This document shows positions 44,257-53,240 of a stretch of 64,000 nucleotides of DNA, piece by piece. Below the pieces are notes generated by a model. It did not search any database. It was not told the DNA's origin and was given only the letters and a program-made list of their open reading frames with translations. The DNA lies in contig NZ_CP117782.1 in the NCBI RefSeq assembly GCF_028657905.1, positions 1,302,001-1,366,000 of the forward strand, given 5' to 3'. Source of the DNA: Burkholderia sp. FERM BP-3421. GTDB taxonomy: Bacteria; Pseudomonadota; Gammaproteobacteria; Burkholderiales; Burkholderiaceae. Both the position numbers and the translations under genes were made by a program. How positions within the stretch are numbered: position 1 is the first letter of the stretch; each line of letters starts with the position of its first letter.

Positions 44257-45294
44257 TCATTGCGGCACGTAGATCGAATCGAACACGCCGCCGTCGGCGA
44301 AATGCGTCTTCTGCGCATTCGTCCAGCCGCCGAACGTGTCGTCGACCGTGTACAGCTTGAGTTTCGGGAACTGCCTGGTCAGCGCGGCCGGCACGTCCTT
44401 CGAGCGCGGCCGGTAATAGTTGCGCGCGGCGATTTCCTGGCCCTGCGGGCTGTACAGGAAGTTCAGGTACGCCTCGGCCAGCGCGCGCGTGCCTTTCTTG
44501 TCGACCACCTTGTCCACCACCGCGACGGGCGGCTCGGCCAGGATGCTGACCGACGGCACGACGATCTCGAACTTGTCGGGCCCGAACTCCTTGAGCGACA
44601 GGAACGCCTCGTTCTCCCACGCGATCAGCACGTCGCCGATGCCGCGCTGGACGAAGCTCGTGGTCGCGCCGCGCGCGCCCGAATCGAGCACGCCCGCGTT
44701 CTTGTACAGCTTTGCGATGAAGTCCTTCGCGGTCTGCTCGTTGCCGCCCGGCTTGTGCTGCGCGTACGCCCACGCCGCCAGGTAGTTCCAGCGCGCGCCG
44801 CCCGAGGTCTTCGGATTCGGCGTGACGATCGACACGCCCGGCTTCACGAGGTCGTCCCAGTCCTTGATGCCCTTCGGATTGCCCTTGCGCACCAGGAACA
44901 CGATGGTCGACGTATAGGGCGACGCGTTGTCCGGCAGGCGCTTTTGCCAGTCCTTCGCGAGCAGCCCCTTGTTGGCGAGCGCGTCGATGTCATAGGCGAG
45001 CGCGAGCGTGACGACGTCCGCCTGCAGCCCGTCGAGCACCGAGCGCGCCTGCGCGCCGGAGCCGCCGTGCGACTGCTTGAAGTTGACGGTCTCGCCGGTC
45101 TTCGCCTTCCACGCCTTGCCGAACGCCTGGTTGAAGTCCTGATACAGCTCGCGGGTCGGGTCGTACGACACGTTCAGGAAGGTGGTATCCGCGTGCGCAT
45201 GGGCCACGACGCCGAGCGCCGCCGCCGCGCCGAGCGCGAATGTCGCCATCAGGCGGCGCACGCCGCTCGCTAACCCCGTGTTGCGCTTGACCAT
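44257..45294 (-). CDS. sbp: Sulfate ABC transporter periplasmic binding protein
   Basis: A 345-residue binding protein with signal peptide ending near residue 35 (AHAHA-DTT). Family blocks: LLNVSYDPTRELYQDFNQAF-like FLNVSYDPTRELYQDFN, QSHGGSGAQARSVLDGLQADVVTLALAYDID, and PNPKTSGGARWNYLAAW. The SGGSGAQ-type loop binds the oxyanion. First gene of the sulfate operon. Sbp and CysP (thiosulfate) are similar; I favour Sbp. Confidence 0.92.
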   Translation of the reverse strand: MVKRNTGLASGVRRLMATFALGAAAALGVVAHAHADTTFLNVSYDPTRELYQDFNQAFGKAWKAKTGETVNFKQSHGGSGAQARSVLDGLQADVVTLALAYDIDALANKGLLAKDWQKRLPDNASPYTSTIVFLVRKGNPKGIKDWDDLVKPGVSIVTPNPKTSGGARWNYLAAWAYAQHKPGGNEQTAKDFIAKLYKNAGVLDSGARGATTSFVQRGIGDVLIAWENEAFLSLKEFGPDKFEIVVPSVSILAEPPVAVVDKVVDKKGTRALAEAYLNFLYSPQGQEIAARNYYRPRSKDVPAALTRQFPKLKLYTVDDTFGGWTNAQKTHFADGGVFDSIYVPQ

Positions 45295-45519
45295 CCGTTG
45301 TTCTCCGGTGTGTGGTGGTTTGTTGCAGATGCCGAGCCAGTCTAGCGAACACCTTTCATCATTAAAAATAATCGTTCCTCATTTTTTAATACCCAAAAGT
45401 GGTAATGACGGCCTGATCGGCGGCTGAGGCAGATGGAGCGGCGCTGTGACGGCGCGACGAGACGGCGAAACCGGCGCGATAGCGACGAACTTCACGTAAC
45501 ACTTGAATTTCGCCGGATA

Positions 45520-45535
45520 CTGTATAAAAATACAG
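45520..45535 (+). promoter_or_regulatory. LexA box 1
   Basis: CTGT-N8-ACAG with AT-rich centre, a full SOS consensus, 28 bp before the lexA start. Confidence 0.9.
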
Positions 45536-45539
45536 ATCA

Positions 45540-45555
45540 CTGTCTATCCATACAG
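45540..45555 (+). promoter_or_regulatory. LexA box 2
   Basis: A second CTGT-N8-ACAG, 20 bp centre to centre from the first, ending 7 bp before the lexA ATG. Two adjacent boxes are typical of autoregulated lexA. Confidence 0.9.
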
Positions 45556-45562
45556 TCATGCC

Positions 45563-46204
45563 ATGATCAAACTCACCGCCCGTCAGCAGCAAGTAGTCGA
45601 CTTGATCCGCCGCGCGATCGAGCGCTCGGGGTTCCCGCCCACCCGCGCGGAGATCGCGGCCGAGCTGGGTTTCAGCTCGCCGAACGCCGCCGAGGAACAT
45701 CTGCGCGCGCTGGCGCGCAAGGGGGTGATCGAGCTGGCGGCCGGCGCCTCGCGCGGCATCCGCCTGCTCGGCCTGGAAGATGTGCCGCACCAGCTCACGC
45801 TGCCGCACGCGACGCTGATGCAGCTGCCGCTCGTCGGCCGCGTCGCGGCCGGCAGCCCGATCCTCGCGCAGGAACATATCTCCCAGCACTACGCATGCGA
45901 CCCGGCGCTGTTCTCCAGCAAGCCCGACTACCTGTTGAAGGTGCGCGGCCTGTCGATGCGCGACGCGGGCATTCTCGACGGCGACCTGCTCGCCGTGCAG
46001 AAGCGCACCGAGGCGAAGGACGGCCAGATCATCGTCGCGCGGCTCGGCGACGACGTCACGGTCAAGCGCCTGAAGCGCCGCCCGGGCGGGCTCGAGCTGA
46101 TCGCCGAGAACCCCGATTACGACAATATTTTCGTGAAGGCCGGCAGCGCGGAGTTCGCGCTGGAGGGCATCGCCGTCGGATTGATCCGCTCGGGCGAGCT
46201 CTGA
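45563..46204 (+). CDS. lexA: SOS response repressor LexA
   Basis: A 213-residue LexA. The winged helix-turn-helix is at residues 1-65 (RQQQVVDLIRRAIERSGFPPTRAEIAAELGF). The self-cleavage bond is A96-G97 and the catalytic dyad is S131 (GLSMRD) and K168 (VTVKRL), spaced 37 residues as in E. coli. ATG 45563 lies just behind two LexA boxes. A small gene follows 47 bp downstream and is probably cotranscribed. Confidence 0.96.
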   Translation: MIKLTARQQQVVDLIRRAIERSGFPPTRAEIAAELGFSSPNAAEEHLRALARKGVIELAAGASRGIRLLGLEDVPHQLTLPHATLMQLPLVGRVAAGSPILAQEHISQHYACDPALFSSKPDYLLKVRGLSMRDAGILDGDLLAVQKRTEAKDGQIIVARLGDDVTVKRLKRRPGGLELIAENPDYDNIFVKAGSAEFALEGIAVGLIRSGEL

Positions 46205-46251
46205 TCGCCGCTGATCGTCATTCCGTCGTCCGTCAGGATCTGGAGAACACC

Positions 46252-46569
46252 ATGGAACGCCTTGCCCGCCTGCTGCCTTTTCGTCCGTTCGGCCGTCTGC
46301 GTCACCTGCGCGGCCGCACGCCCTGCGCGCCGCTGGCGGCCGTGCAGCCCGCCGCGGCCCCCGAGGCCGGGCAGGCTTCGCTGCTGCCGTCGTCGCTGCC
46401 GGCGTTCGCGCGCGTCTCGCTGAATGCCGGGCTCAATCACGCCGAGCCGGCGCGGCGCGCGCCGGTCCGCGTCTATCACGGGCAATCGCGCGTGATCATG
46501 GTCGGCACGCTCGACGCCGTGTGCCGCATGATCGATCGCTGCATCGCAGAGGAACGTTCCGCGGCGTAA
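46252..46569 (+). CDS. Small protein downstream of lexA, function unknown
   Basis: A 105-residue basic protein. TGGAGAA stands 5 bases before ATG 46252. The N-terminal half is Arg/Pro/Ala-rich; the C-terminal 40 residues (VRVYHGQSRVIMVGTLDAVCRMIDRCIAEE) look folded. No membrane segment or known domain is seen. Its position, 47 bp behind lexA with no terminator between, suggests SOS induction; a SulA-like or ImuA-like role is not supported by sequence. Confidence 0.7.
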   Translation: MERLARLLPFRPFGRLRHLRGRTPCAPLAAVQPAAAPEAGQASLLPSSLPAFARVSLNAGLNHAEPARRAPVRVYHGQSRVIMVGTLDAVCRMIDRCIAEERSAA

Positions 46570-46607
46570 TCGTGTCTCTGCTACGGAACATTTCCGACGG
46601 AGGCCGA

Positions 46608-47219
46608 TTGAACCCATCCACGAGCCGGACCAGCCGGCTCAAACCGATACTGATCGTCGCCATAGTCGCCGCGATCATTGCGATTATCGTCTACGCGTAT
46701 GTGTCGCCTTATCTCGCGCTCAGGCAACTGAAGCAAGCGGTCGACGCGCGCGATGCGCAGGCCATCAGCGCATACGTCGACTACCCGGCGCTGCGGGTCA
46801 GCCTCAAACAGCAGGTCACCGGTGAGCTGATGCGCCGTATCGACGCGCGGCAGCGCGACAACCCGCTCGCGATTCTCGGCGCGCTGGTCGGCTCCGCGTT
46901 GATCGGCCCGCTGGTCGACGCCTATGCGACGCCCGACGGCGTGGCCGCGTTGCTGAGCGGCATGCCGCCGCGCGGGCAGCCCGGTGAGCAGCCGCCGAAG
47001 CTCGACAACGCCCCCGCGCAAGCGGCCGGCGCCGCGCCGCCGGCGTCCAGCGCACCGCCCGACGCCGACGAGGCGTCGCCGCAAACCAGCGCGGGTTACC
47101 GGAATATCGACGAGTTCGTGGTCACGTATCAGCGCAACACGGGCGACGCGCGTTACGCGGCGATCTTCCACCGCGACGGCTTGTTCGGCTGGAAACTGTC
47201 GGCCATCGACCTGCATTGA
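46608..47219 (+). CDS. DUF2939 family membrane-anchored protein
   Basis: A 203-residue protein with one N-terminal membrane helix (residues about 12-33) and a periplasmic domain starting SPYLALRQLKQAVDARDAQAISAYVDYPALRVSLKQQV, the DUF2939 signature. A Pro/Ala-rich linker (residues about 135-170) precedes the C-terminal YRNIDEFVVTYQ...LFGWKLSAIDL block. The start TTG 46608 is chosen for its GGAGG 5 bases ahead; GTG 46572 is possible. Function unknown. Confidence 0.8.
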   Translation: MNPSTSRTSRLKPILIVAIVAAIIAIIVYAYVSPYLALRQLKQAVDARDAQAISAYVDYPALRVSLKQQVTGELMRRIDARQRDNPLAILGALVGSALIGPLVDAYATPDGVAALLSGMPPRGQPGEQPPKLDNAPAQAAGAAPPASSAPPDADEASPQTSAGYRNIDEFVVTYQRNTGDARYAAIFHRDGLFGWKLSAIDLH

Positions 47220-47222
47220 CGA

Positions 47223-47291
47223 ATGCCGCGCAAGGTGCGACCGGGGTCGCGCCGCCTGCGCGCGGCATCGGGTGAGACGAGCATCTCACCC
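47223..47291. other. Structured intergenic segment between DUF2939 and uspA
   Basis: Nested inverted repeats: ATGCCGCGC (from 47223) with GCGCGGCAT (to 47268), and GGGTGAGA (47270-47277) with TCTCACCC (47284-47291). Without a T-run, but placed between convergent genes, they may act as a shared terminator. Confidence 0.4.
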
Positions 47292-47306
47292 CGTCGCACG
47301 CCACGC

Positions 47307-47798
47307 TCAGTGGCTGGCGGCCGCTTCCTTCTCCTTCGCGCTCTCCGCACGCTGCTCCGCCGACGACGAGCAGGCCACGAGGATGCTGCACGACACGCGG
47401 TCGAGCAGCTGCGTATTGCCCGAGCCCATCCACCAGCGCGACAGCCCGCTGCGGCAGCGATGGCCGACCACGACAAGATCCGCGCCCAGCTGGGTCGCGA
47501 GATTCGCGATTTCGTCGATGGGATAGCCGAACGCGAAGTGGCCCTGCGCCTGTACGCCGCGCTCGGTCAGCCAGTTCACACCTTCCGCCAGGATCTCCCG
47601 CGCGGTTTCCTCGAAGCGCCCGCAGGCGACATCGGTCAGGAGTCCCGCGCTCTGCGCGATGCTCGTGCGCATGTCGACCACCGACAGCAGGTGGGTCTCG
47701 GCCTTCAGCTCGAGCGCCAGATCGGCGCCGCAGCGCAGCGCCTTGCGACCCTCGAGCGTGCCGTCGTAACACAGCAGGATTTTCTTGTAGCTAGCCAT
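47307..47798 (-). CDS. Universal stress protein (UspA family)
   Basis: A 163-residue Usp-fold protein. YKKILLCYDGTLEGRKAL is the N-terminal strand and the nucleotide motif GADLVVVGHRCRSGLSRWWMGSGNTQLLDRVSCSILVA matches G-2x-G-9x-G(S/T). It therefore belongs to the ATP-binding branch. GGAGGCG lies just before ATG 47798. The last 15 residues are a charged tail. Confidence 0.92.
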   Translation of the reverse strand: MASYKKILLCYDGTLEGRKALRCGADLALELKAETHLLSVVDMRTSIAQSAGLLTDVACGRFEETAREILAEGVNWLTERGVQAQGHFAFGYPIDEIANLATQLGADLVVVGHRCRSGLSRWWMGSGNTQLLDRVSCSILVACSSSAEQRAESAKEKEAAASH

Positions 47799-48028
47799 GA
47801 CGCCTCCCATTTGTGACAACGCGGCCCTTGAATCAATCATGGTGCGTCGCAAATTTTGATGCAAGGGATGGAAAACGCTGATGCGCGGCGTCGTGCAAAT
47901 CCGCGATGATGCACTGCACGAACACGGTCCGGCGCGCGCCGGACCCGTGCATCGCGCGCTGAAACCGGGCAGCCGATGCACTAGAATGGCCCGCTCGTCT
48001 CGACCGATTCCAACCACGCGTGCCGCCC

Positions 48029-48943
48029 ATGCCCGTCGCACCGATCGATTTCCAGGAAGTGAAAAAAAGTTACGACGGGCGGCTCGTCGTCGACGGCCTG
48101 TCGTTCCGCGTGCAGCCCGGCGAGTGCTTCGGCCTGCTCGGTCCGAACGGCGCGGGCAAGACCACCACGCTGAAGATGCTGCTCGGCATCGCGCATCCGG
48201 ATGCGGGCGCGATCACGCTGTGCGGCGAACCCGTGCCGCGGCGCGCGCGTCACGCGCGGCAGCGGGTCGGCGTGGTGCCGCAGTTCGACAATCTCGATCC
48301 CGACTTCACGGTGCGCGAGAACCTGGTCGTGTTCAGCCGCTACTTCGGACTGTCGGCCTCGGCCGCGCGCGCGCTCGTCGCGCCGCTGCTCGAATTCGCG
48401 AAGCTTGAGAACAAGGCCGACGCGAAGGTCGGCGAACTGTCCGGCGGCATGAAACGGCGCCTGACGCTCGCCCGCGCGCTCGTCAACGATCCCGACGTGC
48501 TGGTGCTCGACGAGCCGACCACCGGCCTCGACCCGCAGGCGCGCCACCTGATGTGGGAACGGCTGCGTTCGCTGCTCGCGCGCGGCAAGACCATCCTGCT
48601 GACCACGCACTTCATGGAGGAGGCCGAGCGACTGTGCGACCGCCTGTGCGTGATCGAGGAAGGCCGCAAGATCGCCGAGGGCGCGCCGCGCGCGCTGATC
48701 GAATCGGAGATCGGCTGCGACGTGATCGAGATCTACGGGCCCGAGCCCGCACGCCTGCGCGACGAGCTGGCGCCGCTCGCGGCGCGCACCGAGATCAGCG
48801 GCGAGACGCTGTTCTGCTATGTCGCCGATCCGGAGCCGATCCACGCGCGCCTGAAGGCCCGCGGCGGGCTGCGCTACCTGCATCGACCCGCCAATCTCGA
48901 AGACGTGTTCCTGCGGCTGACCGGCCGCGACATGCAGGATTGA
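48029..48943 (+). CDS. ABC exporter ATP-binding protein, NodI type
   Basis: A 304-residue ABC ATPase with Walker A GPNGAGKTTT near residue 38, signature LSGGMKRRLTLARAL, Walker B VLVLDEPTTGLDPQARHLMW and switch His TTHFMEEAERL. The arrangement and the C-terminal region (LRYLHRPANLEDVFLRLTGRDMQD) are those of NodI-like ATPases. ATG 48029 is preferred over GTG 48020. It works with the next gene. Confidence 0.9.
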   Translation: MPVAPIDFQEVKKSYDGRLVVDGLSFRVQPGECFGLLGPNGAGKTTTLKMLLGIAHPDAGAITLCGEPVPRRARHARQRVGVVPQFDNLDPDFTVRENLVVFSRYFGLSASAARALVAPLLEFAKLENKADAKVGELSGGMKRRLTLARALVNDPDVLVLDEPTTGLDPQARHLMWERLRSLLARGKTILLTTHFMEEAERLCDRLCVIEEGRKIAEGAPRALIESEIGCDVIEIYGPEPARLRDELAPLAARTEISGETLFCYVADPEPIHARLKARGGLRYLHRPANLEDVFLRLTGRDMQD

Positions 48944-48946
48944 ACG

Positions 48947-49774
48947 ATGGACACCCGCCACTACCCGCTCGCCGAGCCGCGTCCCGCGGACTCCCGCTTC
49001 GCGCTCGCGCTGCCCGCCAACGCGACCAACTGGATCGCGGTCTGGCGCCGCAACTATCTGGTGTGGAAAAAACTCGCGGTCGCGTCGATGCTCGGCAACC
49101 TCGCGGATCCGATGATCTATCTGTTCGGGCTGGGGTTCGGGCTCGGCCTGATGGTCGGCCGCGTCGACGGCGTGTCGTACATCGCGTTTCTCGCGGCGGG
49201 CACGGTCGGATCGAGCGTGATGATGTCCGCGAGTTTCGAGTCGATGTATTCGGGGTTCTCGCGCATGCACGTGCAGCGCACCTGGGAAGCGATCATGCAC
49301 ACCCCGCTGTCGCTCGGCGACATCGTGCTGGGCGAGATCGTCTGGGCCGCGAGCAAGGCCGTGCTGTCGAGCTGCGCGATCATGGTGGTGGCGGGCCTGC
49401 TCGGCTATGCGAGCTTTCCGTCGATGCTGGTCGCGCTGCCCGTGATCGTGCTCGCGGGCCTCGCGTTCGCGAGCGTGGCGATGATCGTCACCGCGCTCGC
49501 GTCGTCCTACGACTTCTTCATGTTTTATCAGACGCTCGTGATGACGCCGATGATGCTGCTGTCCGGCGTGTTCTTCCCGATCACGCAGTTGCCGGCGTTC
49601 GCGCGGCACGTCGCGTACGCGCTGCCGCTCGCGAATGCCGTCGACCTGATCCGTCCGGCGATGCTCGGCCGCCCGGCGAGCGACGTCGGCGTGCACCTCG
49701 CCGTGCTGGCCGCGTACGCGGCGGGCGGCTTCCTGGTGTCCGCGCGCCTGTTCAAGCGGCGCATGATGCGCTGA
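48947..49774 (+). CDS. ABC-2 exporter permease, NodJ type
   Basis: A 275-residue membrane protein of the ABC-2 family with six membrane segments. FLAAGTVGSSVMMSASFESMYSGFSRM and MTPMMLLSGVFFPITQLP match NodJ-like permeases. It starts three bases after the ATPase stop. In rhizobia NodIJ export lipochitin oligosaccharides; outside rhizobia the cargo is unknown, and nothing here points to nodulation. Confidence 0.9.
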   Translation: MDTRHYPLAEPRPADSRFALALPANATNWIAVWRRNYLVWKKLAVASMLGNLADPMIYLFGLGFGLGLMVGRVDGVSYIAFLAAGTVGSSVMMSASFESMYSGFSRMHVQRTWEAIMHTPLSLGDIVLGEIVWAASKAVLSSCAIMVVAGLLGYASFPSMLVALPVIVLAGLAFASVAMIVTALASSYDFFMFYQTLVMTPMMLLSGVFFPITQLPAFARHVAYALPLANAVDLIRPAMLGRPASDVGVHLAVLAAYAAGGFLVSARLFKRRMMR

Positions 49775-49792
49775 CCGGGCGTCACGCGCGCG

Positions 49793-50215
49793 TCACTCGT
49801 CGTCGTCGCTCCAGGGGATGTCGACGTCGGTCAGGAACGCGACGGTCGCGAGCGGGCCGCCTTCGTAGCGGCCCGGCTTGCCGTCCGCGCGATGCCAGTC
49901 GACGCGGAACATCGTGCCCGGATCGTCGGCCACCAGATAGACCGTGCGCAGTTCCTCCTCGTCGGCTTCCTCGACCGGGCCGTCGAACGACACCAGCATC
50001 TTCTGCGGCCACAGGCCGTTGACGGGATCATAGATGCGCTCGCCCTGCGGAATCTCGATGCTCGCCTCGACGCCGATCGTCGCCGACGCCTCGATGATCA
50101 TCTTGCCGAGCGCGTTCAGCACGGCCGTCGCGCGCGCCGAATTGGCCTGGCGGATCGCCAGGTCGCCGCGCGTGAGCGCCTGTTCGAGCTTGGGGTGTAC
50201 CTTGTGTTGCGTCAT
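49793..50215 (-). CDS. Hypothetical acidic protein
   Basis: A 140-residue soluble protein starting at ATG 50215 with CAGGAAA ahead. The N-terminal half is helical (HPKLEQALTRGDLAIRQANSARATAVLNALGKMIIEAS) and the second half rich in acidic residues, ending DIPWSDDDE. No signal peptide, membrane helix or known domain. It precedes, in the same direction as, no other gene of the cluster except the UPF0718 permease located 82 bp upstream, so the two may share a message. Confidence 0.7.
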   Translation of the reverse strand: MTQHKVHPKLEQALTRGDLAIRQANSARATAVLNALGKMIIEASATIGVEASIEIPQGERIYDPVNGLWPQKMLVSFDGPVEEADEEELRTVYLVADDPGTMFRVDWHRADGKPGRYEGGPLATVAFLTDVDIPWSDDDE

Positions 50216-50297
50216 GCGTTTTCCTGATTGCTTCTGAATAATGGCCGGGCCGGCGCCGATGACCGCCCCGGAAATCGACTGGCGCCGCGAGCGGCGC

Positions 50298-51356
50298 TCA
50301 GAAACCGAGCGCCACGGCGGCAAGCCCGCTGATGATCCCGAATCCGACCACCAGCAGCGCGACGAGCGTGAGCATGTACGGCTTGAACGAACGCGCGAGC
50401 ATCGCGAGCGACGGCACGCTGATGGGCGGCAGCGTCATCAGCAGCGCGGCGGCGGGGCCGACGCCGATGCCGAGCGTCAGCATCGCCTGGATGATCGGCA
50501 CCTCGCCCGCGGTCGGGATCACGAACAGCATGCCCGCCACCGCGAAAGCGACGATCCAGCCGAGCTGGTTGCCGATCTCCGGGCCGACGTGCGGGAACAG
50601 CCACGCGCGCGCCGCGCCCAGCAGCAGCACGAGCACGATGTACTCGGGGATCAGCCGCAGCGCCATCCGCGCGAACAGCTTGAACCAGCGCACGAACGCA
50701 TGGCCGGCGGCGGCCTGCTCGGCGGTCAGCTGCGCGAGCCGCGCCTCGTCGAACGGACGCGCTTGCGGCGCGGCGAGCCGGTTCAGCAGATAGCCGATCC
50801 CGAACACCATCGCGACGCCCAGGACGAGCCGCAGCGCACTCCACTGCCAGCCGAGCACGAAGCCCATGAACACGAGCGCGGCGGGATTCAGCACCGTGTT
50901 GCCGAGCCAGAACGCGACCGCGCCGCCCGGCGACGCGTCGCGCTCGCGCAGGCCCGCCACCACGGGCGCCGCGCAGCAGGTGCACATCATGCCGGGCAGC
51001 GACAGCAGGCCGCCCGCCGCGACGCTGCCGAACCCGGTCCGGCCGAGCACGCGCGCGACCCAATGAGCGGGCAGCAGCGCCTGGACGCCGGAGCCCAGCA
51101 GCAGGCCGAGCACCATCGCCTGCCAGATCGCCTTGCCGTATGCCCACGCGTAATCGAGCGCGGCCTGCAGCGACGGCGACGGCGGCGTGGCGGCCCCGCC
51201 CGTCAGGATCGACTGGCCGATCGAATGATGTTCGGCCGCGGTGAAGGCCTTGTGGTAGTAGGGGAACCACTTGACGTAGAAGAGCCCCGCCACGGCGAGC
51301 AGCAGGAAGGTCATCCATCCCAGCGCCGAAGGCGGGGCGGTTCGGGTTGTATTCAT
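50298..51356 (-). CDS. UPF0718 (DUF318/ArsP-like) permease
   Basis: A 352-residue inner-membrane protein with about ten hydrophobic segments. The Cys-rich motif MMCTCCAAPVVAGL (around residue 125) and the repeats GNTVLNPAALVFMG and IPTAGEVPIIQAML fit the permease family that includes organoarsenical exporter ArsP. Substrate cannot be assigned; no ars genes are adjacent. ATG 51356 (MNTTRTAPPSALGW) is the start that places the first helix correctly. Confidence 0.87.
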   Translation of the reverse strand: MNTTRTAPPSALGWMTFLLLAVAGLFYVKWFPYYHKAFTAAEHHSIGQSILTGGAATPPSPSLQAALDYAWAYGKAIWQAMVLGLLLGSGVQALLPAHWVARVLGRTGFGSVAAGGLLSLPGMMCTCCAAPVVAGLRERDASPGGAVAFWLGNTVLNPAALVFMGFVLGWQWSALRLVLGVAMVFGIGYLLNRLAAPQARPFDEARLAQLTAEQAAAGHAFVRWFKLFARMALRLIPEYIVLVLLLGAARAWLFPHVGPEIGNQLGWIVAFAVAGMLFVIPTAGEVPIIQAMLTLGIGVGPAAALLMTLPPISVPSLAMLARSFKPYMLTLVALLVVGFGIISGLAAVALGF

Positions 51357-51641
51357 CGTTGTTCTGATACGGAAACGGAATCGGAGCATGCGCATCGCCC
51401 ATCGTCCCGCCCCAAGGCGCGCCGAGGGCCGCGACCCGAGCCGACGCACGGCGTCGGAACGACCGGCTTGCAACTGCGAAACGGTGGATTATCTCACGGT
51501 GGGGGCCGCCGGCGCGCCCTTCTCGCGACAGGCACGCCGCGCGCCCCGGTGGTCGCGAAGCGCGACACCGGGCTCATGCCGACGAGGCCGGCCGGTTTGT
51601 TGCGGCGCACGACGCCGCCCGGCCCGCCCTGATGCGCCGAG

Positions 51642-51827
51642 TTACGGCGCGGGATTCGGCTGCAATTCGTGCAGCGCGGCGATTTCCGCGAGGATCTCGG
51701 GCGTCAGCTTCACCTCGAAGCTGCCAAGGTTTTCCCGCTTCCGAATGCCTGCCGTGAATGCCTCGCTGTCGTCTGTCGCCGGACGACCCGCTTGCGCAAG
51801 CTGCGCGAGCCGCGACGTCACCCACAT
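51642..51827 (-). pseudogene. 3' fragment of an aldo/keto reductase gene
   Basis: The last 31 codons (ENLGSFEVKLTPEILAEIAALHELQPNPAP) are a near copy of the C-terminus of the intact reductase at 56058-57110. The DNA 51644-51738 and 56060-56154 differ at only 4 of 95 positions. Upstream of this the frame has no resemblance to a reductase, so this is a truncated fragment in the same orientation as the intact gene. Confidence 0.85.
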
Positions 51828-51839
51828 TGGGCCGGAGCC

Positions 51840-52060
51840 GGGATGTCAACGCCCGGGTCCGCTTGCCGAACTGCTCGTGGCTGGTGCGTACGCCGGCGGG
51901 ATCGTAATGCCGGCCGCCCTGTTCCCAAATAGTTCGGCGCGCGCCAACGACGTGAACACGTCGATGATCTCGTCGAACTCGCCGGCACGATCGAGGGTGA
52001 CAATCGGGTTCTCCAATTCAGCCTCAAGCGAAGACGAAGCGCCGCGGCGGGCAGCGTCGG
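51840..52060 (-). pseudogene. Unidentified coding remnant
   Basis: On the minus strand an open segment at about 51925-52050 reads ENPIVTLDRAGEFDEIIDVFTSLARAELFG, then continues in another frame as HYDPAGVRTSHEQFGKRTRALTS toward 51840. It looks like genuine but frameshifted coding sequence lacking a start. I do not recognise the parent gene. Confidence 0.4.
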
Positions 52061-52079
52061 CGCAGAGGGCCGACCGGTG

Positions 52080-53018
52080 TTATCTCGCGTGAGGGCCGCG
52101 CGAGCCTCCGGCCGGCACCGCCGTGATCGCATCGACCAGATGATCGCGGAACGCGCGCACCGAGGTCGGCAGGTCGCGCCCCGCCATCGTCTGCACCTGT
52201 ATGCTGCGCTCGCTCAGTTGCGGATTCGAGAGCGGCACCATGACGAAACCGTCCGCGTCGCAGCGGTCACGCACCGACAGCAGGCCGGCGAACATCACGG
52301 CGCCCATGTGCTGCGCATAGCGGTACATCAAGGCCGTGTTGTTGCTGGTCAGGTCGGGCTCGAGCAGCACGCCGTCGAGCGCGCACGCGATGTCGATCAG
52401 TTCACGCACCGTGGTGCCCCGCTCCGGCAGCGCGTGCGGGTACTGCGCGATGTCGGCAAGCGACACCACATCGCGCGCCGCGAGCGGATGGTCGCGCCGC
52501 ATCACCGCATAAATGGGCGCCCATTCGGTATGCTCGACGCGCACGCCCTTCTCCGGCGCGAGGCTGAAGGTCAGCGCGACATCCACGTCGCCGTCGCGCA
52601 CGCGACGCGTCGCATCGGCCGGCGATACGACCCACACCGAGAAATCGACGCCTGGGTGGCGCGCCTTGAAGCGCGCAAGCACACGCGGCAGGAAGTCGAT
52701 CGCGAACCCCTCCGAACTGGCGATCTTCAGCAGGCTGCCGTGCAACGCGTCGAGCCCGCCAATCACCTGCATCACCTGCTCGGCCTCGAGCAGGCTGCGC
52801 TGCGCGAAACTCAACAGTCGCTCACCCGCCTCCGACAGCGCCATCCCGCGTGGCCGTCGCTCGAACAACGGCGTGCCCAGTTCGCTTTCGAGCTTCGCAA
52901 TCTGGCGGCTCACCGCCGACACGGCAACATGCAGCCGCGCGGACGCGTCGCTGAGCGAGCCGGTGCGCGCCACTTCGACGAAGTACCGCAATCCGAGACC
53001 GTGCAGAAAGGCCGCCAT
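52080..53018 (-). CDS. LysR family transcriptional regulator
   Basis: A 312-residue LysR regulator: helix-turn-helix at residues 8-65 (YFVEVARTGSLSDASARLHVAVSAVSRQIAKLESELGTPLFERRPRGM) and substrate-binding domain thereafter. It is divergent from the M20 peptidase/MHS transporter pair, which is its probable target. ATG 53018 gives MAAFLHGLGLRYF. Confidence 0.9.
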   Translation of the reverse strand: MAAFLHGLGLRYFVEVARTGSLSDASARLHVAVSAVSRQIAKLESELGTPLFERRPRGMALSEAGERLLSFAQRSLLEAEQVMQVIGGLDALHGSLLKIASSEGFAIDFLPRVLARFKARHPGVDFSVWVVSPADATRRVRDGDVDVALTFSLAPEKGVRVEHTEWAPIYAVMRRDHPLAARDVVSLADIAQYPHALPERGTTVRELIDIACALDGVLLEPDLTSNNTALMYRYAQHMGAVMFAGLLSVRDRCDADGFVMVPLSNPQLSERSIQVQTMAGRDLPTSVRAFRDHLVDAITAVPAGGSRGPHAR

Positions 53019-53240
53019 CGTTCTGTTCCTCGGCCGCATGCGGCCGTTACGCTTTGCTATTTTGGCAAATGAAGATTCGAAATTTTATCATTGTGGCAAA
53101 AAAAGCGACTTTCTAGAATCGATCTCATGTCGGCCCCCTGCATTGGCGCGCCGCCACCGGAAAGCCTTGCACGCGCCCAGCAGCAAGCGCCGGGCATGCG
53201 CTCCACCAACCGTCTTGCGCAGAACCACAGGAGACCCGTC

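Noticed and set aside
48020..49774. Assignment of the ABC pair as true nodulation exporters NodI and NodJ
   Set aside because: The type is NodIJ-like, but no nod genes or nod boxes are present, so no symbol was given.
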